Shown here: positions 1 through 11,183 of the stretch, piece after piece
How positions within the stretch are numbered: the first letter of the stretch is position 1
Layout of the letters: the number at the start of each line of letters is the position of its first letter
From: Allacma fusca
Taxonomy: Eukaryota > Arthropoda > Collembola > Symphypleona > Sminthuridae
Assembly (NCBI GenBank): GCA_947179485.1
Contig: OX359245.1
Coordinates: 9,095,001 to 9,159,000, forward strand
Reading direction: 5' to 3'
Length of the DNA stretch: 64,000 bases
Notes under the pieces: model-generated
Database searches by the model: none
What the model was told of the DNA's origin: nothing
The model's input: only the letters and a program-made list of their open reading frames with translations
Translations under genes and position numbers: made by a program

Positions 1-1954
1 ATATTTTTTGACACAGGAAACAATGTGCATTTATCTTATCTTCCTGTAAAATACTGAAACATTTAGTTTCTGGAGAAAAAATGTTTCCGTAAAAAGTCCT
101 CGGAAAAGTTCAAATTTTACATGAAAAATTATTTTCTCGTGTTTAGCTCCTTCGTCATTTTTGCATTGCGTTCAGTGTCGTCAAACTTTGCTCTTTATTT
201 TTACTTGCCCTACCTACAATTTCCAAAGCAAGATATAATTTTGTAGTTGTCTTAAACTTTACTGTAAAAAACCACAAACACTATAATTTTGAAACCCTTA
301 AACTTAAATTAAGACTTTGTATTACTTGTTTAAGCCCTGTGACAGTAGGTACATATAAGGTCAATAAAGCAAGTTTTAGAAATTTCAGGAAATATTTTGT
401 TACGCATTGGGGAAAACTAAATATTTTTACGTTATTTCTTGCATAAGCCAGAATATGAGCAAATGATGTAACAAGCGTTAAATACACTTATAATTACATA
501 CACTGGCAAAACATTTCGATTTTGTACAAATGATGGGATTTCTTGTACGTTGACATGATCTGTATCTTCCTCTTCAGCCGTAGTGAGTTTCCATTCTTTG
601 AAACTGTTCGAATGACTAATCTTTTGTCGGGAAATATTTTGCCGGTTGGGATTATTTTCCCTGTAAATCACCTTCTGCAGTATCAGGGACGATGCTATTA
701 ATAATCCAACGGCTACAAGCTGTAAAAAAGTTTAATGTTTCTTCGTATTTAGACAACTTGCCCAGACAAATATTTATTAATAATAATTAATTACAATTTC
801 AGGTAGACTTAATATATAGCTAAACATTATAACGAATTTACAAATGCAAAGTCACATAAACAATTTGCATCCTCCTCAATTAATTAAATGATTTGTGTTT
901 AATTTATAAAATAATAATTCCCCCTATCCGAATTTTATAGTTTGTTTCATTAACACACGTCAAAATCTGATTTCACAGGGATGAAAAATGGAATGAAAAG
1001 TCAACATTGTACAAGGAAAGTAGAACTCAACCCACAGTATCCATGGTGACCTGCCATTGGGATTGTACACGTACATATATATCCACATTACTCTCCTAAT
1101 TACTCATTTGAAAAAACGGAATAAATATAATTACTCTTGAAAAAATCCCAACTTTGTTGCATTGATTTGACTGTCAAGGATTATTTGTCTACCTTGATCA
1201 ATGTTCCACACGAAATTATTTAAAAATGAGAAATCAAAAATTGGACTTGGAATAATGAAAAAGTAACAACGATTTCAAGTCTTCATAGTATTTTCTATGT
1301 AAAATAAAAATAGTAAATTTGTATCCGTAATAATGCAAATAAATTTACCACATAAATTCCGCCGGCAATTTTGAAGTGGTAAACTATGTTCATTTTTATT
1401 TGCTTCAATAAAATACAAAAATGAATAATTACTTTTAAGCGCACTCCAAATTCAACACCGTCACTTCCATTTAGAACTGAGCAAGTGCTGATTCATGCCA
1501 TTGCACGTAAAAAACTTCCCGTCTTTAGCATCAACAACCACAGAAAAACAAATTCCAGGAATTTTCCCAGCTCATAACGTTGTTTGTTATCATTATTTGC
1601 ATGAAAGAGAAATCCAAATGACGTCAAGCCACCGCACCACAAGGAAAGGAAGATATATGTACAATCATACATACAAGAAGTTTTGATACCCAGTCCTAGA
1701 CAGTGTATGCATATTATTTCCTAAAGTTTCTTGGTAAGTTTCTCTCCTGCCGTTAAACCACATTTAATTTTTTGTCTGTACTTCACTTGTGTGTATCGTA
1801 TAGCAACACTCGCTAATGGGACAACAACGACAGAACAAGCAATAAAAGTTGTTATTTCCACTGATTCTGATCATTTTTGAACACAATCAATCTGCAAGTG
1901 ACTATGCCTAGATTGATATTCAATGTTAGCTCAAGATGTTAATTTCGTGAAATT
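1..1954. other. AT-rich non-coding DNA, nothing recognised
   Basis: This stretch has only short open frames with no recognisable domain, no paired transposon ends and no clear RNA gene. It reads as old, decayed intergenic or repeat DNA. Confidence 0.5.
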
Positions 1955-1967
1955 CTGATAGCAGTCT

Positions 1968-1994
1968 TGCCAGACCCCAGGGGTCGGATTTTTA
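1968..1994. repeat. Orphan transposon end related to the 24266-24668 element
   Basis: The sequence CAGGGGTCGGATTTTTAT near 1978 matches the end of the nested hAT-like element at 24266-24668, where both ends read CAGGGGTC[AG]GATTT[AT]TGT. I did not find a matching second end nearby, so this is a solo terminus or a truncated copy. Confidence 0.4.
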
Positions 1995-2094
1995 TTAAAG
2001 TAGCATTAAAGCAGATTACAAATGAATATCGTTTATTAACTTTGATTTTCCAGGGTTTGTTATACATAGTTCTGTCAAATTATGTTTCAAGCGG

Positions 2095-2480
2095 AACCCA
2101 AAATCATCATTGGGAAATTATTTTCCTTTCAATACCGGAAGTGCTCATTGCACGTCTTACCAAACAATTGTATTTACCAGTTTCACTGTTAAACTTATTC
2201 TACATAAAAATCCATAAAACAATCAAATATGCTGGATAGTGAAATCCTCACAAAGCTACAATTTTCCTGAAAGCGACTGTTCTCTATTTCGTATTTAGAG
2301 CAAGAATATAGCAGGCTATTTAACACCCTTCCGCGAAAAATTTCCTTTAAAACGTGTTCCTTGTCCCAAATTTTACTCCAAGTCGGGTCTAAATTTACCT
2401 TATTATATCTCAACTTTAAGTTGTTTGTCAGGGTATCTTGACTTTTCTACAATATTCATATAATTATATTTACTTGTGGT
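2095..2480. repeat. Dispersed repeat family R2, copy
   Basis: The phrase pattern GGGAAATTATTTTCCTTTC, then a TTGTATTTAC stretch, then a GACTGTTCTCTA block recurs in diverged form at 5066-5240, 12170-12690, 25725-25870, 29880-30790, 48890-49290, 50930-51490, 53900-54440, 57400-57860 and 60790-61080. No protein is visible in any copy. The family is ancient and its class is unknown. Confidence 0.45.
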
Positions 2481-2811
2481 ATTTGTGGTTTCTGATTTAC
2501 CTGATACTTTACCGGATGCCTTTCTAATTGGCATACACTGCTTGCTTAATTGAAAGTAACTTGAATGTAGCAGATGTGTTTGAAAGCTTCACTTGGACGT
2601 TTTATTATGGAGTAAAATAGCAATCCTCTCTTCTAATTAGAGCGAGTGGATAGTGTCCGTGACATTGGTCGTGATGGTAAAAATTAAATATTCGCGCTCA
2701 TTTCACTGTATAGCAAGGCGCTATGTATTATGTATGATGTTATTTCACTATATAGCGAAGCAAGCCGGTGGTATATGCCGCAAGCAAGGAAGTAAGCAAG
2801 CCGAGAACGAG

Positions 2812-2892
2812 AAGCACAGCGAGCTGGAATTAGAAAGGAAAAGCTCGCCTCTGCAACAGAAATTGAGAGTTTAAGTTCAGCTCGCTGTGCTT
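2812..2892. repeat. 15-bp inverted repeat in a purine-word-rich patch
   Basis: AAGCACAGCGAGCTG at 2812-2826 is matched by its exact reverse complement at 2878-2892, giving a stem with a 51-nt loop. The right arm ends in CTGTGCTT, which is exactly the target duplication of the hAT element that starts at 2893. The patch from about 2750 is rich in AAGCAAGC and GCTCGC words and could itself be the worn end of another word-array element. Confidence 0.6.
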
Positions 2893-3722
2893 TAGGGTTG
2901 TATAATTTTGACTGTCAGTCTTTTGAGAGACTGATGTGATTCAGTCAGACTGATGCGACTGGACTGAATATGACTGAAGAATTAAGAGTTGTGAAAGACT
3001 TTGACTGACTGTGACTGATCATACAAAACTCCCAATGACTTTACTTCACCCGGTATCCCTGCAGCCAAATATCCCATACGCGCGAAAATCGTATCGCAAT
3101 GTTTTTCCATTGAACTAGAAATATAATGATCTAGAAATCCTTTGCTGTCGCAATGGAAAAACATTGCGTTATGATTTTCGCGCGTATGGGGTGTCCATTT
3201 TTGACGGAAGCAGCTGTGGGGAATAAATCATACACTACCGAGACTTCAATAATTTTTGAGCGATTCCACGCAAATAATAGTTGATCAGCGTTAGTGCATT
3301 GTGCCCATAGACATTTATTTTTGTGTATTCTTGGGACTTGGGTCCCCCACTGGAATGTCCCGAGTTCGAGTTCTGGACAAAAATTGGAATTTCCACAGGG
3401 TATTTGTTTCGAGTCGAGTCGAGCCCAATTACTTGTTACCGATAGAAACACTGCCCGAGGAGAAATGCAACATAGTTGTTTCATATGAAGGTTTCGGAAC
3501 GTGCTGGTCAAAACCCAATGGTTTAACAAACGATGTTTGCGATATCGCTAGATGTCGCATACATACATGTACGACTCGGACTGATTTTGACTTAAAGTAT
3601 TGCGACTGAGACTGACTGTGACTGCTTGGATTGGCTTTGCTGACTGACTGACTGACTGATTCGGATGGAGTACGGGACTCTTTGCGACTTTGACTTAAAA
3701 AATCGAGATTTATACATCCCTA
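2893..3722. mobile_element. hAT-like non-autonomous element, word GACTGA
   Basis: The ends read TAGGGTTGTATAA (left) and, reversed, TAGGGATGTATAA (right). They are flanked by a perfect 8-bp duplication CTGTGCTT at 2885-2892 and 3723-3730. TAGGG ends with 8-bp duplications are typical of the hAT superfamily. Both subterminal zones (about 2910-3020 and 3575-3700) are degenerate arrays of GACTG/GACTGA on the same strand. The interior holds a 40-bp hairpin but no transposase, so it would need one supplied in trans. Confidence 0.85.
3073..3190. repeat. 40-bp hairpin inside the GACTGA element
   Basis: Arms at 3073-3112 and 3151-3190 are reverse complements with only two mismatches and a 38-nt loop. 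The arms include GCGCGAAAATC and CAATGGAAAAACATTGCG. The hairpin lies in the left half of the hAT-like element and is not part of its terminal repeats. Confidence 0.85.
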
Positions 3723-3737
3723 CTGTGCTTCTGCTCC

Positions 3738-4418
3738 CCCCAAAACCTTATTACAAATAGTAATTTAATTTTCGAAATTTTTGACGGCATAACTCCTACA
3801 AACATAGAAGATTATGCCAATAGGTCAATATTGTGTCCTCTCAATGCCGATTCATCGAAAATCAATGATAAAGTCCTAGACTTATTGTCAGGGGTAGGGA
3901 AATGTTACTGCAGTGCAGATACAGTTGATAGTGCCAATGAAAGTGATGTACAGAATTATCCTGTAGACTATTTAAACTCAATTAATCCGAATGGAATGCC
4001 TGCTCATTTTCTAAAACTTAAAATCGGAGCAATTATTATGTTACTCCGAAACTTAAATACGAAGAGAGGTCTCTGTAATGGTACACGTTTGATTGTTACA
4101 GAACTCAAGGAGAATCTTATATTTGCTAAGGTTTTAACAGGAAGGGCGAAAGGGGAAACCATGTTTCTTCACCGAATTACACCAACTTCAAATGAGGGTG
4201 AATACCCGTTTGTTTTACGAAGGAGACAATTTCCTGTCAAGCTAAGCTTCTCCATGGCTATAAACAAGTCACAGGGTCAAAGTTTTAGTAACGTAGGTAT
4301 TTGGTTATCAAAACCCGTTTTTACTCATGATCAACTCTATGTAGCATTTTCTAGAACCAATTCTCGAGACAATGTAAAAGTATTTGTGGATAAAACTGAG
4401 GACGAGGGGGAATTATAG
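3738..4418 (+). pseudogene. Helitron RepHel, C-terminal PIF1-like helicase fragment
   Basis: This frame encodes the last third of the helicase domain of a Helitron Rep/helicase protein, which unwinds DNA during rolling-circle transposition. Counting from codon 3831, visible helicase motifs are LKLKIGAIIMLLRNL (about residues 61-75), GLCNGTRL (80-87), RRRQFPVKLSF followed by INKSQGQ (130-150, motif V), and QLYVAFSRT (168-176, motif VI). The frame stays open upstream to about 3738 with family-like sequence (YANRSILCPLN) and no start codon, so the N-terminal Rep nuclease and helicase motifs I-III are gone. The stop codon is natural in position for the family. It lies about 190 bp before a Helitron-type 3' end, so this is a 5'-truncated copy. 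Confidence 0.88.
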
Positions 4419-4612
4419 GGTCCAGGGATTGGTACTTATACAGTTAATTGTGTGTACCCCGAAATATTGTATTTTGCACTAAAATTTAACATTTTACCGG
4501 ATATTAAGCTTATATTAGCACTTCAAAGCTAGCTATTGTTTACAACTATTTATTACCTTCGATACTTACATTTGCTTTTGTGAGCTAGCAATAGCTGGCT
4601 GTGCAGTGCTAG
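4419..4612 (+). mobile_element. Helitron 3' end with hairpin and CTAG
   Basis: Downstream of the helicase stop, AGCTAGC (4583-4589), loop AATA, and GCTGGCT (4594-4600) form a 7-bp stem with one G-T pair. Eight bases later comes CTAG (4609-4612), followed by T. A hairpin just before CTRR and insertion before T are the hallmarks of a Helitron 3' terminus. A second inverted copy of the stem region occurs at 4528-4539 (AGCTAGCTATTG) against 4589-4600, with one mismatch. Confidence 0.8.
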
Positions 4613-5664
4613 TAATTTATTATATCTCCGGATCACAAATAAAATGTATTTGCTAAATTTATTTATTAAATAATACTAATACAATCCTTTACTGTAATAG
4701 TTACTACAAATTACGAATGATTATTGAAAATTATTCTCCAATGAATGTTCAATTGCTTTTTTCAAACAATACACAAGCTTTTATACTTGCATTACTTTGA
4801 ATTTCAGACAACACTTTCATTAAACAATTTCGATATTAATTTCAAATGAAACTGAGGAACAAGCTATTGGGTAATAATAATTATTGTAAGTATAGTTGTG
4901 AAACAAATTTAGATTCTTGTTTTTTTCAAATATTAGTGTGTCAGGAGGACCTAAATTTCAAGGCATTGCTTATTCTAGTTCAGGCAAATTGTATGAAGTG
5001 GGCTCAAAGAACTATTTTTAAATATTTCCTTCTGCTGTGTAATTTAAATTATTCTCGGGTTGAATCGTAATGGGAAATAATTTTTCTTTCAACTTCGGAA
5101 GTAATCATTTATTGCGCTTTTCTCACCCAACTATTGTACTTACAATTTGATTATTATAAGTATTGCTTCTCGTACCTTTTAGTATATTCAAAACCATTTC
5201 AAATTTTTCATTCAATAAAACTTTGGTACTTGCGATTTTCAGGAAATAATATCTGGAGTAGCGTATATGTTGAATATTTGTAAAACTATAGCCCGACCAT
5301 TTTTTTTTACTTTATTTTTACAATACAAAAAAAACGATTTGTTTTTGTCACGACACAGGGAGAAAATAAAATAGTCTCCAAATTAGCAACAATCGGAGCT
5401 TTACTAAAAGTATTTTTAGGAATAAAAAGACGTTTAAGAAAAATGTTGCTGAATTAACTAACTGCTGAAACCACAAACTATTCTAACTTTGCTTGATGTG
5501 CATGACGTCCATAGATGCAAAAATTTGAAAACGATTTTGCTAAAAACTGGGGAAATGAAATTGGTCAATCTGAGGCCAAGAGACCAATTGTGACCAATAT
5601 TGGTCAATCTACGGTCAAGAAGGTAGCTAGAATAACGTATTGTGAATGAATGTCATAGATGCGT
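4613..5664. other. AT-rich non-coding DNA with an R2 repeat copy
   Basis: About 5066-5240 is a diverged copy of the dispersed R2 repeat (AATCGTAATGGGAAATAA and the following block). The rest shows no coding signal or paired ends. Confidence 0.4.
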
Positions 5665-5670
5665 CATTCC

Positions 5671-5890
5671 CAGTGCTGCGGACAAGTTCAAGTAATACTT
5701 GAGTTTTCAAGTCAAGTTTGGGTCAAGTTCAAGTAGGCAAATTTTTTTACTTGAATCTTTCGGGTCAAGTTCAAGAACGTACTCGGTTTGACCATGACAT
5801 TATAAGAAAAGTCAGGTTCAAGTACAAGTAAGAGAAATTTACTTGAATCTGAAGTCAAGTTCAGGGTCAAGTAATGGAAAGAAAAAGTTC
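5671..5890. repeat. Orphan word array CAAGTTCAAGT with hAT-like end
   Basis: The left edge reads CAGTGCTGCGGAC and runs into a degenerate array of CAAGTTCAAG/TCAAGT to about 5880. CAGTG is a hAT-type start and the design matches the word-array elements. I found no inverted partner end, so it is a truncated or solo terminus. Confidence 0.5.
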
Positions 5891-6750
5891 AAATTGGGTG
5901 GGCCTTCCCCGTTAAATGCGTAATTTGAAACCAACTTTGAAAATTGGAACGATTTAAAAATTCCAGGCCCAGAAGTCCACGTATGAATTTTTGCAGAGAG
6001 CTTATTGCATCTCGAAAAGCAAGCGTTCTCAGAATACAATTTTGTTTATGAGTTTAAACAGACCCTTTATAATTGAACTAGAGAACGGCTTTGGCGTTTA
6101 TTTGCGAAACATTGATTTTGATTGTCCCGCAAAGGAATACTTGTTGGGGATTTAGATTTGTTGCTTCAAATTAGAATTTTTACTTTTACATACTTATAAA
6201 CTTACTTACAAGGTAACGTTTTGGGATGGTACAAGCCGATTCAAACAAAGCATAGCACATGTTTTAGTACTCACCTAGTATGTTTCAAAACTCATGTAAC
6301 TCGAGTACATTTTGCCCCGTTCTCCTAGGACACGTCACCAAAGTTTCAAAATTTAAAACGATACCACAGGTGGGGACCTGTCTTTTCAAAAAAAGTTAAT
6401 GTTAAATCCCATAAGGATTTTGAGTTTTTGAAAGTCGATGAAATTTTGATTTTCGCTATTTCAATGAAATTCAAGTTTTTACGTACATATTTTTATATCC
6501 TTCAACAAAATTCCCCAAAAAGTAATCCCTCCATCATAGCGCATCTGTATGTATGTTGTCGATATGATATATTCACTCCATATTTAATCACTTATACATA
6601 CGCATTTAGAAGGAAAACCCAAGAGAAGGAAATTACATGTTAAGAGATACCACGCGTCAGTTGGTCGTGGAGTATATTCTCCTTACATGTTACCTTGCAC
6701 TATCACCTTTGAAGATTAAGTAAATTGAGCTATTTGGTTGTTAAACAAAT
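5891..6750. other. Non-coding DNA, nothing recognised
   Basis: No domain-like open frame, no RNA gene and no transposon ends were seen here. Confidence 0.4.
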
Positions 6751-6754
6751 ATAT

Positions 6755-7760
6755 CTTGCAATGCATGGATAACATATGCTCAGCGCGAAAAAGAATCATA
6801 AGATAAGATTTTTAATTTAATTTATTACATTTACTATAAGGAGGGATAATTGAATAGATCAAATTCTCCGTGATTTAGCAAACCTTCCGGATTTCGAAAA
6901 TTCAGATTTGTCAACAGCTGAGCTTAATTAATAAATAGACTTGACTGTCACAACACCTATTTCAACCGCGTCTAACTTTTTCTATTTTCATAACTATCGG
7001 TTATCTGAATTTACTATCACAGTTGTTTGCCTCTGCAACCATTTTGCATAGGTTCTAAAACAAATTTGGTATGAATTTTTTATCCCCTTGTAAATTCATA
7101 ATTTAAATTTGATTCGTTTTTCATTAATAGTATTCAGAGACCATACGTACATACGTTTATTAACAAAAGTTTTATTTATTAGCTACACACTAAGTGATGA
7201 GTGGAAACAAATTCTTCCAAAAATGAACTTAATATTTTAACAATATTCCAATTTCATATTTTTTGTAAAAATATTAATATAAATTAATATTTCAGTTTTT
7301 TGCAAAACATATTGTAATGCAAACGTAAATTCTTTGTGCTAGGTCTAGAAGTTATAGTTGTAGATATCCCGAAAATGAAGTTGTTGTTCGAAAGCTCGAT
7401 ATTTATAATAAAGCATGGATTCCACTTACCGACTAATTTAAATGTGAAAAACAAAAGTTTTAACTTCGCTCCGGATACAATTAAACGTAATCATTTACTA
7501 TTAAATTTTAATCTCAACTCCCACCTTGCACTCCCAGTTTAAACTTTCTCACCTTATTTCGCAAGAAAAGGAAACTCAAGCAAACGGGAATTGCATACTA
7601 TGTAGATTCGTGTTAGAAATTCTCTTACGCAGATCCATTTAAAGTAAGAAATTGGCTAAATTTAAAAAAACTGATAGATAATTCCAGGGTTAAAGCTCAA
7701 ATTACACAAGATAATCAAAAGGAATCCAATTTGTATTCGGCTTGTTGTACACTTTGCGTT
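6755..7760. repeat. Dispersed repeat family R1, diverged copy
   Basis: The block around TGTTTGCCTCTGCAACCATT (7024 on) and the following AACAAATTTGGTATG matches the duplicated units at 40020-41650 and 42415-46390, with lower identity. The open frame at 7336-7542 falls in this repeat and has no recognisable domain. Class unknown. Confidence 0.5.
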
Positions 7761-8098
7761 TTGCACCTGTGTGATCTTCACTGTTATTTCAAATTTTTCA
7801 ATCTACACAGGTAATAATAATAATACTTGCGATTTTCGTGATATAATATATCTTGAGTGCCACCTATGCTGACATACGATACACACGACATCCGATTTGT
7901 ACCAAATAAAATGCTTTCGTGCTTAAAATCAAATCCCGAATCTAATTTTGGTAACTCATGTTTCACTCCGGCATCCGAAGCGGGCACCATGATGCCGCGT
8001 TTAAAATTTGTACCAAATGAATGCAGTTTTTTATTTTGAGGCACGGTTTACATATAAATATGAAATATGTTATTATTGCTGTGTCGCTACGTCTGTAC

Positions 8099-8237
8099 CC
8101 GGGTAGCATAATACCCGGACCTTGTCAAAAACAATCAAAATCTTCAATAAATTAAAACATTGAAATCCCTACAGAATACTAGATAGATCTGCCTGTAATC
8201 CTGATGAACGATTCATACCGGGTAACATATTACCCCG
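8099..8237. repeat. Two spaced CCGGGTA hairpins
   Basis: CCGGGTA-GCATAA-TACCCGG at 8099-8118 is a 7-bp stem with a 6-nt loop. CCGGGTA-ACATAT-TACCCCG at 8218-8237 is the same stem with one mismatch. They are about 120 bp apart and lie just upstream of the polymerase relic. Confidence 0.55.
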
Positions 8238-8341
8238 TTCCCCTATTTAGGGGAATTTGTGCTGTAACTGGTAGATACCTCAAAAGCAATCATTAAAGAT
8301 GTGGAAATCATGCTCCAAAAAAGGTTAAAATTTTTGTAGCA

Positions 8342-10031
8342 AGTCTTGATATAGATTCTTTGTACGCACATTATCTGATGAATGTTTTACCCACTAGAGA
8401 TTTCGATTTCAAAGCGAGCAAGAAATTAAAGAAGCTGCAAAAACAAATCGAAAGAAAATTTTAATACCTTTGATTATTCTGGTTCACATGATAAAGGATA
8501 TGTTTTGGTCGTTGATAGAGCTTCCTTCGGGTTTCCGAAATCCCGAAGTTCCGTGTTCGGAAACGGAACGGAACAATTTCGGAGCATTCTTTTTGATTCC
8601 GTCATTGAATCGGGACAAAACCGGAACATGAGCACTTGTACCGATAATATCGGGACCGGGACGGTTCAGAGCATCGGTACGAAAAATGTCCCATATAATT
8701 TATTTCACCGGAAAGCGGAATTGTTCTGTTCCGTTCCGAACCGATCCCGGTACAATTTCTGAAGTGTCGCGCCATCGTTCAACTAGAATGGAAACACGTT
8801 TCTTATCGCTCTGGCTTGTAAGCAGATTTTTGCCAAAATAACGAAATTGGATGAACACAGATTTAATTTGCGCAAATGCTTATATGTATTGCGAGTATCG
8901 TTTTCCATGAAAATCAACAGAATAACTAATTTTGTTTAAAAACATGGGCATGGGCGATTTTTCTCGAAATGAAAATTCTGAAATCGAAATTATTAGCAGT
9001 AATGAAGCAAGCTTGCAGGAAATTAACACTGTTAGGCCATTGAAATATACACGCTACAAATATTTATTACTAAAAAATAATTAATAATAATTATATAATA
9101 CTGCATAGTAGTTCTTTTTATATGGCCTAATTAATATTAAATATTATTTTATAAAATTAAATAATAGCATTCCCTAGCATCCAATCTATTAAAAGTATAT
9201 CATGTATTTGTATTAAGTTGCCAGTAATTTGTACACGCATTTCACGTATATGTTGTGAACAATTCCGGGATATTTCGGAACGGAACGGGTTCGGAACGGA
9301 AAAACTAGCATAATACGGAACGGAACACAACCTGTAACGGAAAAAATACTTTACTCCTGTGTTCCGAACGGTGTCAGTTCAAATGTTCCGATGTCCCGAC
9401 AGGCGGAACGGAACCGGGACCAATATTATTTGTAGGTTTCGGAACGGAACGGAATTTCCTACGGAACAGAAATGTTGAACACATTGGAAGCTCTAGTCGT
9501 TGATTAATGTATTCCAGGTTATTTGCACGAACATTTTGATGACTATATTATCATTACTGAAACACCTGTAATATATTTTAATGATTTTAGCGACTACCAA
9601 AAGAAATTAGCACAAATCAGTGGATTCAAAAAATCAGCTTTTGGCAACCGAAAAGCTTGTTCAAAGTTTTTGTAATAAGTATCGGTACCGTGTACTATAA
9701 AAATCTAGAATTTTACGTAAAACATGGGATTATTATGCTGGCTTGTCATCAAATTTTGGAATATACAGAAACCAAACTAATTTATGATTATATTTCGCGC
9801 AATATTGAACTACGAAATGCTTGAACAGATATGTTTGAGCGATTGCTTCATTATTTGAACAATAAATGCATTTTCAGGAGATCGATTTGCAACCCAATAC
9901 ATTATTCAGACGTAAAAGAAGTTCGGGATAGAGTTACTAATAAAAAGCTACTGTGCAAGCCTCAGTTTCAGAATTTTTACCCTGTCAGCAAAACTATTTC
10001 TGTATTTACTTCTGCAAGAACAAAACGATGA
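8342..10031 (+). pseudogene. Protein-primed family B DNA polymerase relic, Polinton/Maverick-like
   Basis: Pieces in different frames read together as a type-2 family B (protein-primed) DNA polymerase, the replicase of Polinton/Maverick transposons and related linear elements. At 8342-8464 a palm motif A-like segment reads DIDSLYAHYLMNVLP. At 8490-8515, resuming after 9503, is the GYVLVVD region, followed by YLHEHFDDY (from about 9520). At 9696-10031 come YKNLEFYV, then YISRNIELRN, then a motif B-like YLNN segment and DVKEVRDRV. There are at least two frameshifts and in-frame stops (for example TGA at 9822-9824), so the gene is dead. A hAT-like element at 8516-9495 sits inside the coding sequence with a clean 8-bp duplication. 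I saw no integrase, ATPase or capsid relic beside it, so assignment to Polintons rather than another element is inference. Confidence 0.55.
8516..9495. mobile_element. hAT-like non-autonomous element, word CGGAACGG
   Basis: Ends are TAGAGCTTCC and its reverse complement GGAAGCTCTA. A perfect 8-bp duplication GTCGTTGA flanks them at 8508-8515 and 9496-9503. The left zone (8530-8760) and right zone (9260-9470) are arrays of CGGAACGGAAC-type words on the same strand. The 500-bp interior has no recognisable protein. It interrupts the polymerase relic. Confidence 0.88.
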
Positions 10032-10227
10032 TTTGACTCGTTCACGTCAAGATGACGTTTTAAAATATGCTTCGAAATTTTATGGAACCTACTGTCTGAG
10101 CATTTGATCCAAAACATTTTGCAATTGCATTTTCCATTCTTATAACTTGATTCTTTCTGGAATTGGGTTTTGTTTAGAAAAGCTGTCGAGACAAAGCAAT
10201 CAACTCGCTGGTGTCACTGCTCTCAAC

Positions 10228-11175
10228 TAGTTTTTTATCGAGACGGGTATACTGACGGTAAAGGCAACGGTATCGGAACGGGACGTTCCCGGTAAAACGA
10301 AAATGTCCCATTTGCCCTATCGGAACGGAAACGGGAAAACTGAATGTGAAAATGAAACCGGTAATTTAGTACCGGTAAGGAAAGGTATGACTAAATGTTC
10401 CGAAACCGGAGTGTTCGTACCAATAGTCTCGAACACGTGACATAACCTGTCGGAAAAAATTTGTTGCAGAAAATGCGAAACTAGAATGCACATGGTTTTA
10501 ATTACTTTCCATGATCGCTTTGTATTCAACACAAATTTGCAATATCCCAATTGAGCTCTTTATTTCATCTTTTCTAGTATTTTTTTGCATGGATCATAAA
10601 TTAGGATTTTAAATTAAGATGAAGCGAATTCTACTTTATCATAGAAACCCAAGACTCAACAAAAACAATAATGGACGTCAAAACGCAGGAAACCAATTAC
10701 GAAATCAGATCCAACTTGTTACTGGTAACAATGTATTGTTTTAATCATGACTGGGTCGAAAATCGAGGGTTCGGGGGTGTAAAATAAGTTGCTTAGAGAA
10801 ACTGGGAATTGTAGGTTACATTACTGCGTGGAAAGTGAAATGTTCTTTTGTTTATGTGTACTTCAGTGTGAAACAATTAATATAGAGATTGTGATCTTAT
10901 GCTTAAAATTGTGAATTAAACATTTCAATATGTTATCGATACTGATTTGGAACGGTGTGGAAAAAATCGGTTCAAGATGAACCAATACCGGGTCATTTGG
11001 TTTCGGGTTAGTATCGATACCGGGAAAAAAATATAATTTTTCCCGTTTCGGGATAATAATTTCCCGAACCGAAATTTGGGGTATCGGAACGGTACCAGTT
11101 CCTGATTTGCAATATTTTATTCGGTTAGGAACGGTACGATGGTCGGGACGGTTTTTTGTCTCGATAAAAACATTA
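10228..11175. mobile_element. hAT-like non-autonomous element, words CGGTA and GGAACGG
   Basis: Ends are TAGTTTTTTATCGAGAC (left) and, reversed, TAATGTTTTTATCGAGAC (right). They are flanked by CTCTCAAC at 10220-10227 and CTCTAAAC at 11176-11183, a 7-of-8 duplication. Subterminal zones at 10255-10440 and 10930-11155 carry CGGAACGG, CCGGTA and GGTATCG words in both orientations. The words resemble those of the 8516-9495 element, so the two may be related families. No transposase domain is visible. Confidence 0.75.
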
Positions 11176-11183
11176 CTCTAAAC

